A stretch of DNA of 42,030 nucleotides from Opitutaceae bacterium. Lineage in GTDB: Bacteria; Verrucomicrobiota; Verrucomicrobiia; Opitutales; Opitutaceae. Made by a program: the position numbers and the translations under genes. Below are positions 24,121 through 32,470 of this stretch, piece after piece (within the stretch, counting starts at the first letter, position 1; the number at the start of each line of letters is the position of its first letter). The DNA is taken from positions 1-42,030 of the forward strand of contig JACMRG010000039.1 of the NCBI GenBank assembly GCA_014376585.1, written 5' to 3'. The notes under the pieces are model-generated. The model was given only the letters and a program-made list of their open reading frames with translations. It searched no databases and was not told the DNA's origin.

Positions 24121-27100
24121 TCACAGGTCAAAAGTCAGGCTGAGAATCCACTGCCGAGGATCGATGATGCGGAAGTTATACGGTGTGCCGTCGGGATTCA
24201 CCCCCACGACCTGCAGGCGACCACCCTCGAATGCATTGCGGCAGTTGAGCTGCACCCGCGCGCTGATTTTGTTGTTATAGAGCTTCAAATTGTAGGAAGC
24301 CCACAGATCAAAATACGCCCGAGATTTGTCCCAGACCGGGCGGTTTGGGTCGAGGAGGCGAATGATACCGTCGGTGTCCGGGCTACCGCGATAACCGATG
24401 GAAGCCCTATCCTCCCAGCGCACCGCCCCGCCGACGCCCGTTCCCTTGAGCGGACCCGAGGCAAACGTATAGTTGTTGGTCAGCGCCAAGCGCCACTCGC
24501 GCGCTTGGGAGCGCGGCTTACCCTCATTGGCTTTTGCCGCCGCCAGCGGTGTGTAGACGTTGTTGTTCCACCAAGTGGCGACGTTGGGGTTGTTCCACCA
24601 GAGATTGCCCTGGTCGTCCTTCAACGTCGTCCAAGTCGGCATGCGCTGCGCGATGTAAGTCTGGATGCTAGGTGCGAGCGCGGCGTCGAAAGCGCGTTGC
24701 TGGGCCGCGGTGACCCGGAGACGCCAATGGCGGGTCGGGTTGTAGGTGATGTCGAATTCCTTGCCGCGCGAGGTGAAGTCCTGGGATTCGCCAACGGCCC
24801 TATTGGTGCTAAGCGTGGCCAGAAAGTCGTAGTCGATCCCGATCATCTTGGACGTATCGGCGCGAATCTGCGTTTCGCTCGGCACACCACCCTCCATTTG
24901 ATACCGCCCGATTACGACCGCGCGCGTCCACGACAACATATTCCAAGTGCTGTTGCGTGCTTCCATGTTATTAATCCGATCCGCAATGATGCCAGCATCG
25001 CCGGTGCGCGCGTTTTTCTCGGAGGTTTCATACTGGCTGATCCGGGCCACGAGCTTGCCGCCGAAAAAGCTCACATTGAAACCATAGTCCCGCCCTTTTC
25101 CGGTGGTATCGGGCAGAACCTCACCGAAAAGATTCCCCACGGTAGGTTGAGGCTGAAAGCTGTCGGACTGGTTGTAGAACAGGCTGACGTGGCGCAGGGG
25201 TTTCACTACCACGCCGTTGGTCCTGGTCGTGCCCCGGCGTTCCAGCCAGCTGCTCCAGCCACCGTTCGCAAGGGAGACATCGGTGAGGCCGGTGGTGGAG
25301 TCGAGGCGGGCGACGTCCGCGTTGCGACTGCGACTCTTGTCGGCACGCACGCCCAGCATGGTCACGATCCGATCCTGCCACAAAAAACTTTGCAGGACCA
25401 TTCCCTGCGTGCGCACCTGCTGGGCGGTGTAGTTACCTTGGTAAGGCGTCTCGCCGATCACGGCATTCTCAGCCACCCAAGCCTGACTGGCGGTTCCGGC
25501 GTTTGTCGCATAGCGCAAGGGGAAGGTTCCGGCGACGCCCGAAAGCGGCGGCGCGTAGTCGACGTTGTTGCCCTTGTTGTCGCCTAGGTAGTAGCGATAG
25601 TTCGCGGTGCCGGCGGCCGCACCGTTGGCCCGATTGGTGGCACTGGTCCAAACGTGATTGTCGAGGACGACCTCGCGATAAGTCAGCACTCCGTTTCTGG
25701 TGAACCGGCCTTCCGCGTAACCCATCGCGCGGTGCAGGCCCAGCCCCGCGAGCCAACCTTTTTGTTGGGTGAGATTCAACTCGTAGAGGAGCTGCGCCCG
25801 GATGTCGTCGGTGCGCCCCGGAGCACGGCGATCGAGCGGGATCGAAGCCGAGATGAACGGGCGAAGGAAGAACGGATTCGGCGTGCCGTCGAGCAGACGC
25901 TCGTTGATGTCGATGTAAACCGGTGCCGCACCGCTGATCTGGTTACGGTTTGTCGAATTGCTGTCCTCGTAATACCACGCCAACTGGGCGTCGAGCTTGT
26001 GCAGCGAGGTGTTGAGGAGAGATTGTTCGATCTCGATTCGGTAGGTGTCGGCTTTGCGAGTGCCCCAGTTGGAGGCCACAAAGTTGATTGATCGCCAATC
26101 GTAGAGTGATCGGTCCGAGATGCCCACCATGGTGAACAACGGCTGGGTGGCGGCGCGGTTCTTCTGGATATCAGAGGCGTTGGAGACAATCCGTTGATCA
26201 GTGTTGGGAATGTTGGGGTTGGTGCCGGTAGTCAGGCGGTTCACCATCCACAGTTGCACCCGGCCATCGTTAATATAGAGGCTCGGGCGGCCCGGGAAAT
26301 CCGTCGGATTCAGACCGGCGGGCAGCGCCGTGACCTCCCCAATCTGCCGAATCGGCGCACCAAGCACCCCATTGACGCGGGGTTGAAACGTCACCGGATC
26401 CCAGGTCGGACTACCGGCGCTGCGCCAGGAGGTCACGGTGTCGCGCGGCGTGGTGGAATTCGGCCGGCGGGCCCAGTTATTATACGTCTCGTAGGTGCCG
26501 CGAAGCGTGGTTTTAGGGAACGGCTTGAACGTGAATGTTCCGGTAAGCCGGCGGGTGCGGTCGACGGACGGCTTCCGCTCGAAGCCTTTCGCGTCGTAAA
26601 CTCCCATCACCCGCAGGCTGAGGCGGTCTTTTAACAGCGGACGGTTGAGGTCTAGGCTACTGCGTCGGCTACCGTAGCTGTCGGCCGTCAACTGCATCCG
26701 GGCTGAAGCGCGGTCTAACTGGGCGATAGCAGGATTCAGATTGACGGTGCCGCCGCTGCCTCCGAGGCCAAAGAGATTCGAGTTGGGGCCCCGGCTGATT
26801 TCTGCCGAATCGATGTTGTAGGTGTCGAGCGGCAGCGACGTCGCAAAATTACCGACCGCCATATTGGCGGAGCCCAGACCACGGATCCGGTTGGCGCTCT
26901 GCGGGGAGCTTTGCACGCGATCATCGATGTTACCAGAGCGGTCCACAGAGAAGGAGGTGAAGTTACCCGTGCCTTCGGTGTTGGCTTCGTAGAGAAAGAT
27001 ATCGTTGAGGTCGACGGCCCCGGTGTCTTCGAGCATCGCTTTCGTCACGACTGAGATCGATGACGCCAGATCCTCTATTTTCGAGTTGGTGCGCGTGCCG

Positions 27101-27594
27101 GAGAGTGCGCTGGAGGCGTAATAGCCGGTTTCATTTTCCGCCCGAACCGTGAAGGCAGACATTGCGACGGTTTCATCAGGGCTTGGAATCACCCTTGGAC
27201 CCGGGCGGTCGGGGCTTGCTGCCACCGGCACCGCCCTTGTCCCGTTTGGGAGGTTTTTTTCCTTTCGCACCGAAAACACCCCCGTTTTCTCCTCCACCCC
27301 AACGGTCAATCCCGTCCCGGCGACCATCTGGTCGAGCGCCTCGCGGGCGGCAAACTGACCGCGCACGGGGTTGGTGCGGGTCTCGCCGATGCTCTCGATT
27401 GAGAACACAATCTCGGAACCCGCTTGCTGCGCGAACAGCTTCAGCATCCGACCGGCAGCACCGGCTGGAATATCAAAGGTCCGCGAGGCGACCTCCGCGG
27501 CGCGCGCCGCGAATGCCGAAACGAGCAGCGCACAGGCCAGCAGCACGGTTTTAAAAGGACAGGGCCGGGCACGAAAGGTAGCGTTAAGGGGCAT
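24121..27594 (-). CDS. TonB-dependent receptor with N-terminal STN signalling domain (FecA-like transducer)
   Basis: 1157 aa. A signal peptide (about residues 1-32, KTVLLACALLVSAFAARA) is followed by an STN domain (about 39-112, FDIPAGAAGRMLKLFAQQAG and VRGQFAAREALDQMVAGTGL). In FecA-type receptors this domain contacts the FecR anti-sigma protein in the periplasm. Next come the TonB-contact motif VAMSAFTVRAENETGYY (about 143-159), a plug domain (with SRGPNSNLFGLGGSGGTVNL) and a large beta-barrel ending ILSLTFDL. It would import a glycan fragment and report its arrival. A sigma/anti-sigma pair is transcribed divergently 177 bp away with matching promoter elements, and a glycosidase-like gene and sulfatase follow on the same strand. 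Confidence 0.93.
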   Translation of the reverse strand: MPLNATFRARPCPFKTVLLACALLVSAFAARAAEVASRTFDIPAGAAGRMLKLFAQQAGSEIVFSIESIGETRTNPVRGQFAAREALDQMVAGTGLTVGVEEKTGVFSVRKEKNLPNGTRAVPVAASPDRPGPRVIPSPDETVAMSAFTVRAENETGYYASSALSGTRTNSKIEDLASSISVVTKAMLEDTGAVDLNDIFLYEANTEGTGNFTSFSVDRSGNIDDRVQSSPQSANRIRGLGSANMAVGNFATSLPLDTYNIDSAEISRGPNSNLFGLGGSGGTVNLNPAIAQLDRASARMQLTADSYGSRRSSLDLNRPLLKDRLSLRVMGVYDAKGFERKPSVDRTRRLTGTFTFKPFPKTTLRGTYETYNNWARRPNSTTPRDTVTSWRSAGSPTWDPVTFQPRVNGVLGAPIRQIGEVTALPAGLNPTDFPGRPSLYINDGRVQLWMVNRLTTGTNPNIPNTDQRIVSNASDIQKNRAATQPLFTMVGISDRSLYDWRSINFVASNWGTRKADTYRIEIEQSLLNTSLHKLDAQLAWYYEDSNSTNRNQISGAAPVYIDINERLLDGTPNPFFLRPFISASIPLDRRAPGRTDDIRAQLLYELNLTQQKGWLAGLGLHRAMGYAEGRFTRNGVLTYREVVLDNHVWTSATNRANGAAAGTANYRYYLGDNKGNNVDYAPPLSGVAGTFPLRYATNAGTASQAWVAENAVIGETPYQGNYTAQQVRTQGMVLQSFLWQDRIVTMLGVRADKSRSRNADVARLDSTTGLTDVSLANGGWSSWLERRGTTRTNGVVVKPLRHVSLFYNQSDSFQPQPTVGNLFGEVLPDTTGKGRDYGFNVSFFGGKLVARISQYETSEKNARTGDAGIIADRINNMEARNSTWNMLSWTRAVVIGRYQMEGGVPSETQIRADTSKMIGIDYDFLATLSTNRAVGESQDFTSRGKEFDITYNPTRHWRLRVTAAQQRAFDAALAPSIQTYIAQRMPTWTTLKDDQGNLWWNNPNVATWWNNNVYTPLAAAKANEGKPRSQAREWRLALTNNYTFASGPLKGTGVGGAVRWEDRASIGYRGSPDTDGIIRLLDPNRPVWDKSRAYFDLWASYNLKLYNNKISARVQLNCRNAFEGGRLQVVGVNPDGTPYNFRIIDPRQWILSLTFDL

Positions 27595-27613
27595 AAGGGG
27601 AGGGGTTGCGTTC

Positions 27614-27644
27614 TAAAGAAACCGCAGCCGGCAATTTCCGTTAA
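27614..27644 (-). promoter_or_regulatory. ECF-type promoter candidate for the STN receptor operon
   Basis: Read on the minus strand: TTAACGGAAA, 11 bp, then GGTTTCTTTA. The same layout occurs on the plus strand at 27662-27692 in front of the sigma gene. GGAAA fits the -35 class of ECF sigma factors, and a TTCTTT-like -10 recalls Fec-type promoters as I remember them. It lies 20 bp before the receptor start codon, implying a very short leader. Confidence 0.55.
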
Positions 27645-27671
27645 AAAAATTGCGCACCCGCTTAACGGAAA
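27635..27671. repeat. Perfect 10-bp inverted repeat TTTCCGTTAA / TTAACGGAAA
   Basis: TTTCCGTTAA at 27635-27644 and TTAACGGAAA at 27662-27671 are exact reverse complements separated by 17 bp. The symmetry arises because two similar promoters face away from each other; alternatively a single dimeric regulator binds across both. Confidence 0.7.
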
Positions 27672-27692
27672 ACATCAGTTTCGGGTTCTTTA
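27662..27692 (+). promoter_or_regulatory. ECF-type promoter candidate for the sigma/anti-sigma operon
   Basis: TTAACGGAAA, 11 bp, then GGGTTCTTTA. It matches the minus-strand element at 27614-27644 in 19 of 20 motif positions with identical spacing. It lies 78 bp upstream of the sigma start at 27771. This arrangement would let the sigma factor activate its own operon. Confidence 0.55.
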
Positions 27693-27770
27693 CCGGTGGC
27701 TGCCGTGCGACAGCACGCGTCGTTGCGCTCTGTGACCAACTCATCAATCTCGCATCCATTCCCAGTTCTA

Positions 27771-28313
27771 ATGCCACCGTATGATCCAGAACAGGCCCGC
27801 TGGTTTGCCGAGCACGTGCTGCCCCACGAAGCGGCGCTGCGCGGTTGGTTGCGCAGCCGGTTCCCGTTCCTGACGGATGTAGACGACATCGTGCAGGAGA
27901 GTTACGAGCGGCTGCTGAGGGTGCAGGAAACGGGACCGATCGCCAACCCGCGCGCCTTCGTTTTCGTCAGCGCGCGGAATTTTGCACTTAATCAGTTGCG
28001 CCGCCTGCGACGTGAAAACCGCGACCCGAGGGCCGAGGTCGAGGCGGCGGTCGCCTATGTCGACACCGCCGGCATCCCGGAGTCCCTCGCCCGCGCCGAG
28101 GACCTTCGTCTGCTCGTCGAGGCCATCCACGAACTTCCTAACCGGTGCCGCGAGATCATGACACTGCGTAAGATTTACGGCCTGTCGCAGAGAGAAGTCG
28201 CGGCACGGCTCGGCATCGCCGAGCATACCGTGGAAGTGCAAAGCCGGATTGGGCTGCGCAAGTGCTCCGACTTCTTTCGCCGCCATGGCTACGGACGGGG
28301 GAGTGAAGCATGA
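27771..28313 (+). CDS. FecI-like ECF sigma factor
   Basis: 180 aa from ATG 27771; a GTG 75 bp upstream is in frame but adds a non-conserved leader. Sigma region 2 covers about residues 24-84 (LRGWLRSRFPFLTDVDDIVQ, RAFVFVSARNFALNQLRR) and region 4 about 118-172 (LPNRCREIMTLRKIYGLSQR, REVAARLGIAEHTVEVQ). This short form is the iron-starvation/Fec-type ECF class, normally held by a FecR-type anti-sigma factor and released when the outer-membrane receptor binds its ligand. The FecR-type gene overlaps its stop codon by 4 bp (ATGA), so the pair is translationally coupled. With sugar enzymes around, the signal is probably a glycan rather than iron citrate. Confidence 0.92.
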   Translation: MPPYDPEQARWFAEHVLPHEAALRGWLRSRFPFLTDVDDIVQESYERLLRVQETGPIANPRAFVFVSARNFALNQLRRLRRENRDPRAEVEAAVAYVDTAGIPESLARAEDLRLLVEAIHELPNRCREIMTLRKIYGLSQREVAARLGIAEHTVEVQSRIGLRKCSDFFRRHGYGRGSEA

Positions 28314-29323
28314 AAGATTCAGAGTCAGATCCGACGCGCCATGACTCGATCGACGAACACGCTGCCGCGTGGGTGGTCCGTCAGGAGCGTGGCCTCTCGG
28401 CGCGGGAGCAGGACGAATTCTCGCAGTGGCTCGCGGTCAACCCGCGCCATCGCGCGGCCTTTGCCGAGCAGCGCTGGAGTTGGGAGGAACTGGATCGGCT
28501 GAACGGGCTGCAGACCTCCGTGAGCGCGGTGCCCGATCCATGCCTACTGGCGCCCCGCCGGCACGCCCGGTCGTGGCGAATCGCGGCGTTGCCGCTGATC
28601 GCCGCCGCGGCTGTGATGAGTTTCTATCATCTCGCACGTCAACCTTCGCGTTATGTCGTCCCTTTCACCGCGCCGGAGGCGTTGGCCCTTTGTGAACAGC
28701 GGAAACTCGACGACGGCTCGCTGGTGGAGCTGAATCGTGGAGCATCAATCACCGTAAGCTTCACTCTCGCGGAGCGACGGGTGCGCCTGGAACGAGGCGA
28801 AGCCCATTTTACCGTGACGCACGATCCCAGCCGGCCCTTTGTCGTGGAAGCCGGCGGGGTCGCGGTGCGGGCCGTGGGCACAGCTTTCTGCGTGACACGC
28901 GAAACCGGCTCCGTTGCCGTCTTGGTGACTGAAGGAAAAGTCCGCCTTACCTCGCTGGACAAACCGGCCCTAGGCGACGATCCGCTGCTCAACTCCGGTC
29001 AGCGTGCCGTGGTATCGCTGGCGCCAGGAGGGCCCGCGCCGACCATTGCGCCGGTCACGGCCGACGAGATCGCCGAACGTCTGGCGTGGAAACCACGCGT
29101 GTTGGATTTTGCTGAGGCCACGCTCGCGGAAATCGCGACAGAGTTCAACCGGTGCAATCCGGTGAGGCTGGAGATCACCGACCCATCCTTGCGAGCGCGC
29201 CGCCTGAGTGCGACCATCCGCTCAGACAACGTGGAAGGTTTTGTGAAGCTGCTGGAATCCGACTTTGGAATCGTAGCAAAAAGGCCCAGCGCCAACGTTA
29301 TTGCACTTCGGTCGAGAAACTAA
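28310..29323 (+). CDS. FecR-type anti-sigma factor
   Basis: 337 aa. The N-terminal cytoplasmic domain (about residues 12-62, DEHAAAWVVRQERGLSAREQ, FSQWLAVNPRHRAAFAEQRW) is of the DUF4880/FecR_N type that binds the sigma factor. One membrane helix follows (about 90-107, IAALPLIAAAAVMSFYHLA), then the periplasmic FecR domain (about 115-230, with RLERGEAHFTVTHDPSRPFV and VRAVGTAFCVTRETGSVAVL). A C-terminal STN-like/DUF4974-like domain (about 255-330) would receive the signal from the receptor's STN domain. It overlaps the sigma gene by 4 bp. Together with the divergent receptor it forms a complete cell-surface signalling set. Confidence 0.92.
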   Translation: MKDSESDPTRHDSIDEHAAAWVVRQERGLSAREQDEFSQWLAVNPRHRAAFAEQRWSWEELDRLNGLQTSVSAVPDPCLLAPRRHARSWRIAALPLIAAAAVMSFYHLARQPSRYVVPFTAPEALALCEQRKLDDGSLVELNRGASITVSFTLAERRVRLERGEAHFTVTHDPSRPFVVEAGGVAVRAVGTAFCVTRETGSVAVLVTEGKVRLTSLDKPALGDDPLLNSGQRAVVSLAPGGPAPTIAPVTADEIAERLAWKPRVLDFAEATLAEIATEFNRCNPVRLEITDPSLRARRLSATIRSDNVEGFVKLLESDFGIVAKRPSANVIALRSRN

Positions 29324-29534
29324 AATGACCCTGCTTTAGCCCATGTCTTCGCCGCCGGGAGAACTCCGAATTGGCAAGGCGCAACAGCGCAGCCGTCGGC
29401 GTATTAAAAAGCTTCAAGAATCCTCCTGCACCGTGCGGCAACGATAGTCCCGCTCGTGCCTCTTGGCTGTTCGTTCGAGCAGAATAGGTCGCTGCGCGCC
29501 GCGCCGTTCCAATGCGGATCATCCCCCGCCTGCG

Positions 29535-31190
29535 TCACTCCCATTCCCCCACGCGCACCCGCGCGTTGAACTCGGCATCCGGCGATATCCGAATCTTCTT
29601 CCCGCTGGTCGTGGTCAGATTGCGGATCGTCACCTGTTCAGTTAGCCGGTAGGGGAACGGCCGGCTCGCCGCGTTCGCGTTTGCGCCCGCACCGTCCGGG
29701 TCCGTAAAGAGAAACGGCCCTTGGTAGTCCTTGGTCACGTTGCGGTCGTCGATCACCAGCCCGTCGATCAAGATCTCTCGCGGCATGAAGCAGGGATAAC
29801 CGAAGTCGTGCTGCCCATCGTTGCTCGCCGCGAGCAGGGTCGGCTGCACCGCTGCGCCGCACGCAGGAATCCAGCGGCTGTTGCGGATTACGACCGTGCC
29901 CTCCCACGTGCTGCCGTAATCGCCCCGCAGGCTGATCAGAGACCGGCCGTGCAACGTGGAGTCCTCAACCGTCAACGTGCCCCGGCCGATCGCGTTCAAT
30001 CCCGCGTGGCCGAGCGTGCAACCGCGGATGGTGTAAGTCCCGGACACGCCTTGGTGCGTGTCCATGCGGGACAGGGTGCAATTCTCCAACAAAATGTTTT
30101 TGCAAAAGTTTGTGCCGATCACGCCCCAGCGCGTGGGGTCGCAGATGTTGTCCATGCGACACCCGATCATCGTAAAGTTGACCACTTCATCCGCGCTCAC
30201 GTCGTAGGTGCCCATGCTCACGGGCTTCCCGGCCGCCCCAATCGTCGTGTAAGTCTTGTGACCGGTGACCCAGCAGTCGCGCAACGTCACGTCGGCGCAC
30301 CTGCTGGCCACGAGGAACCCGCGATAGGGATGACCAACGTCGGTCTCGCCCACGACGGTGTGGGCAAGCCCCTCGACGACGGTATTCGAGCGGGTGATCA
30401 CGATATTTCGCGCCCAATAGTTGTAGCCTTTTACCTGCTTCATGCGGTTTGCGGTCGTTGTGAAAATCCCGCCCTTGAGCATCAGCGGTCGCTCGTCGAT
30501 CGGGTGGGCCTCCACCCGCGTGATCGTGTCATAGTTCCAGTCGATGTCCCCTTCGATGGTTCCGTCGCGGCGGAGAATGAAGCAATCGCGCTGCGGCGCA
30601 CCGTCGTTCTGGTTGAGGCCCCGTCGGATGTAGAGCCGCTTGCCGCTATTCTCCACCCGCACCCAGCAGTCCACCGGCGGCCGCACCTCGAGGCTCCGCT
30701 GGTCCCGGGTCAACCGCGAGATCGACAACGTCACGGGTTCCAGCAGCGAGCGCACGGCAAAGAGCGAGACCCGGTGGTTCTCAACTTCGGTATCATCGAT
30801 GATAAACTTCGATGTGCCCCAATCGGTAGCAGTGGCGATGATCGCCGTGAGCGCCCGGCGACCGAGATGATAGGTGGCATCGGGCTTCGTCTTGACCGCC
30901 AAGCCGTGAGCATTGGCAAAAGCGTGCGCCTCGACGATGGCCGGCAAGTCGTCGGCGGCACCGTCGCCTACCGCGCCAAACGCCTCATAGCTCACCGGCC
31001 GATCCGTGGACACTCCGAGCTTGGTTTCCGTGGCCGCGAAAACCGACGCCATGCCCGCCGCCCCAAGCACCACAATCGGCAGCACACCATGGGCGCAGGC
31101 TGTGACCAGTTGGACGCGCAGTTCCCGGAGCAAGTGTCCTGCGCCAAGCAACAAGCGGGATCGAAACAACGAACGTGAGATGAGCGGCAT
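29535..31190 (-). CDS. Secreted right-handed beta-helix protein (pectate-lyase-like fold)
   Basis: 551 aa as the longest frame; the N-terminus (basic leader, then VLPIVVLGAAGMASVFA) works as a signal anchor or peptide, though the exact start is uncertain. After it, VSYEAFGAVGDGAADDLPAI is the classic opening of Pectate_lyase_3-type beta-helix domains (F-G-A-x-G-D-G-x-x-D-D). Residues about 240-480 show the short repeating strands of a parallel beta-helix (DVTLRDCWVTGH, NILLENCTLSRM, LTVEDSTLHGRS). Such proteins are lyases, hydrolases or epimerases on polysaccharides; no specific catalytic set is recognisable. A lacI gene lies 81 bp upstream on the same strand. A truncated paralogue occurs at 20249-20575. 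Confidence 0.8.
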   Translation of the reverse strand: MPLISRSLFRSRLLLGAGHLLRELRVQLVTACAHGVLPIVVLGAAGMASVFAATETKLGVSTDRPVSYEAFGAVGDGAADDLPAIVEAHAFANAHGLAVKTKPDATYHLGRRALTAIIATATDWGTSKFIIDDTEVENHRVSLFAVRSLLEPVTLSISRLTRDQRSLEVRPPVDCWVRVENSGKRLYIRRGLNQNDGAPQRDCFILRRDGTIEGDIDWNYDTITRVEAHPIDERPLMLKGGIFTTTANRMKQVKGYNYWARNIVITRSNTVVEGLAHTVVGETDVGHPYRGFLVASRCADVTLRDCWVTGHKTYTTIGAAGKPVSMGTYDVSADEVVNFTMIGCRMDNICDPTRWGVIGTNFCKNILLENCTLSRMDTHQGVSGTYTIRGCTLGHAGLNAIGRGTLTVEDSTLHGRSLISLRGDYGSTWEGTVVIRNSRWIPACGAAVQPTLLAASNDGQHDFGYPCFMPREILIDGLVIDDRNVTKDYQGPFLFTDPDGAGANANAASRPFPYRLTEQVTIRNLTTTSGKKIRISPDAEFNARVRVGEWE

Positions 31191-31271
31191 CCGGGGCGAG
31201 ACGTGCGAATCCGAAAAAGCTCACCCCGTCGCGACGAATATTAACTCACCCAACGATGGGAACGCGGCCGT

Positions 31272-32342
31272 TTAATGCCCTTTTGCCGTTCGTGCCGCTC
31301 CGCCTTTGCCGCCCGGCGCACCCGGCGCCACCCATCGTCCTGGAAAAAGCATGATGCGTGGCAGGTCCGGCACGCCCGTCTCATTTGCATTTAATTGCGC
31401 CGCCACCAAGTCCACCGCCTGCGCCGCCACTTGGTCATAACACTGGTCGATCCCACCCACACCCCGCGGCGCATCTGCGCTCCAATAAAGTGTGATCACC
31501 TGCACCCCCAACTCGCGACACACCCCACGCAAACCCGGCGCCTTCAACAACGCCACGTCGCTCACAATCAGCGCATCCGCCCGCGACGCGCGCAGCCACG
31601 CCGCCGGCTCGCCCGGCCCCTCCGGCCCCAGCACCCTCACTAACCCGCGCGCGCTTGCCGGCGCCGGATGGTGCGTCAGGAACGCCGCCTCCCACGCCCG
31701 TTTCGCCCGCTCGTTGGTCTGCGGTTCGATCAACGCCGCCGGCCGGCGACACCCCAGTTTTTCCAACTCCCGTAACGCCATCTGCATCGCAAGAAAGTGG
31801 TGGTGTCCCGCGTGGTGCAGTTCCGGCGTCCAAGTGAGATTCCCGATCACCGCCGCCGAGAAATGCTGCCAGTCCCACCCAAGCGTCACCGTCGCTTCCG
31901 CCGTCGTGACGGGTGAGAGCACCACGCCCACGATCCCGCGCGCGCGGAGAATCTGCTCCAGGCGCTGGTCGGTCATGCCCGGCGCGTTGGTCCAAAATTC
32001 CTCCAGCGCGAAGCCCATCTGCGCCGCGCGCTCTTGCGCCCCGTTGAACACGTTTTTCAAAAACGGATTCTCCCGGGCCTCCGCCCGGCTCGTATGGACC
32101 CACACAAACGCGATCCGCTCCCGGTGGGCCCGCGCCTGCGCGCTGCGGATGTGCGCCATCAAACTCGCGACCCGCGGATTCGGCCGGTAGCCCAGTCCGC
32201 GCGCGATCTCCGCCACCTTTTCCCGCGTCCCCTCCGGAATCTTGGGATGCCGCCGGAGCGCATAAGACACGGTTGCCAGCGACAGCCCCGCCCGTGCGGC
32301 CACCTCCTTCAATGTGACCACGCGCTTGGTTTCTGTGCCCAT
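31272..32342 (-). CDS. LacI-family transcriptional regulator of the GH16/GH2 locus
   Basis: 356 aa from ATG 32342, where the LacI helix-turn-helix begins at once (residues about 8-30, VTLKEVAARAGLSLATVSYA). The frame stays open 126 bp further upstream but without homology. The hinge (GYRPNPRVASLM) and effector-binding domain (about 70-335) follow; the C-terminus (about 336-356) is a Gly/Ala/Lys-rich tail. The palindrome GGTGAACGGTTTCACC abuts the start codon and recurs before two other genes downstream. The protein therefore probably represses itself, the divergent TonB receptor, the GH16 gene and the second receptor/GH2 pair until a sugar ligand binds. It is the first gene before the beta-helix gene on the minus strand. 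Confidence 0.92.
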   Translation of the reverse strand: MGTETKRVVTLKEVAARAGLSLATVSYALRRHPKIPEGTREKVAEIARGLGYRPNPRVASLMAHIRSAQARAHRERIAFVWVHTSRAEARENPFLKNVFNGAQERAAQMGFALEEFWTNAPGMTDQRLEQILRARGIVGVVLSPVTTAEATVTLGWDWQHFSAAVIGNLTWTPELHHAGHHHFLAMQMALRELEKLGCRRPAALIEPQTNERAKRAWEAAFLTHHPAPASARGLVRVLGPEGPGEPAAWLRASRADALIVSDVALLKAPGLRGVCRELGVQVITLYWSADAPRGVGGIDQCYDQVAAQAVDLVAAQLNANETGVPDLPRIMLFPGRWVAPGAPGGKGGAARTAKGH

Positions 32343-32358
32343 GGTGAACGGTTTCACC
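32343..32358. promoter_or_regulatory. LacI operator candidate, copy 1 (GGTGAACGGTTTCACC)
   Basis: Arms GGTGAA and TTCACC flank CGGT. The site touches the lacI start codon on one side and lies 112 bp before the TonB receptor start (32471) on the other, so one site could control both directions. Confidence 0.75.
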
Positions 32359-32470
32359 GATGGCGTGATTGAGCTCAACCGTAAAAACCGGTTTCTCCAT
32401 CCGCCCTGCATACCCCTCGCCTCGGCTCCTTTTGGAATCCGCGGAACCCTCCTCGCTTCGACCCGCACCT

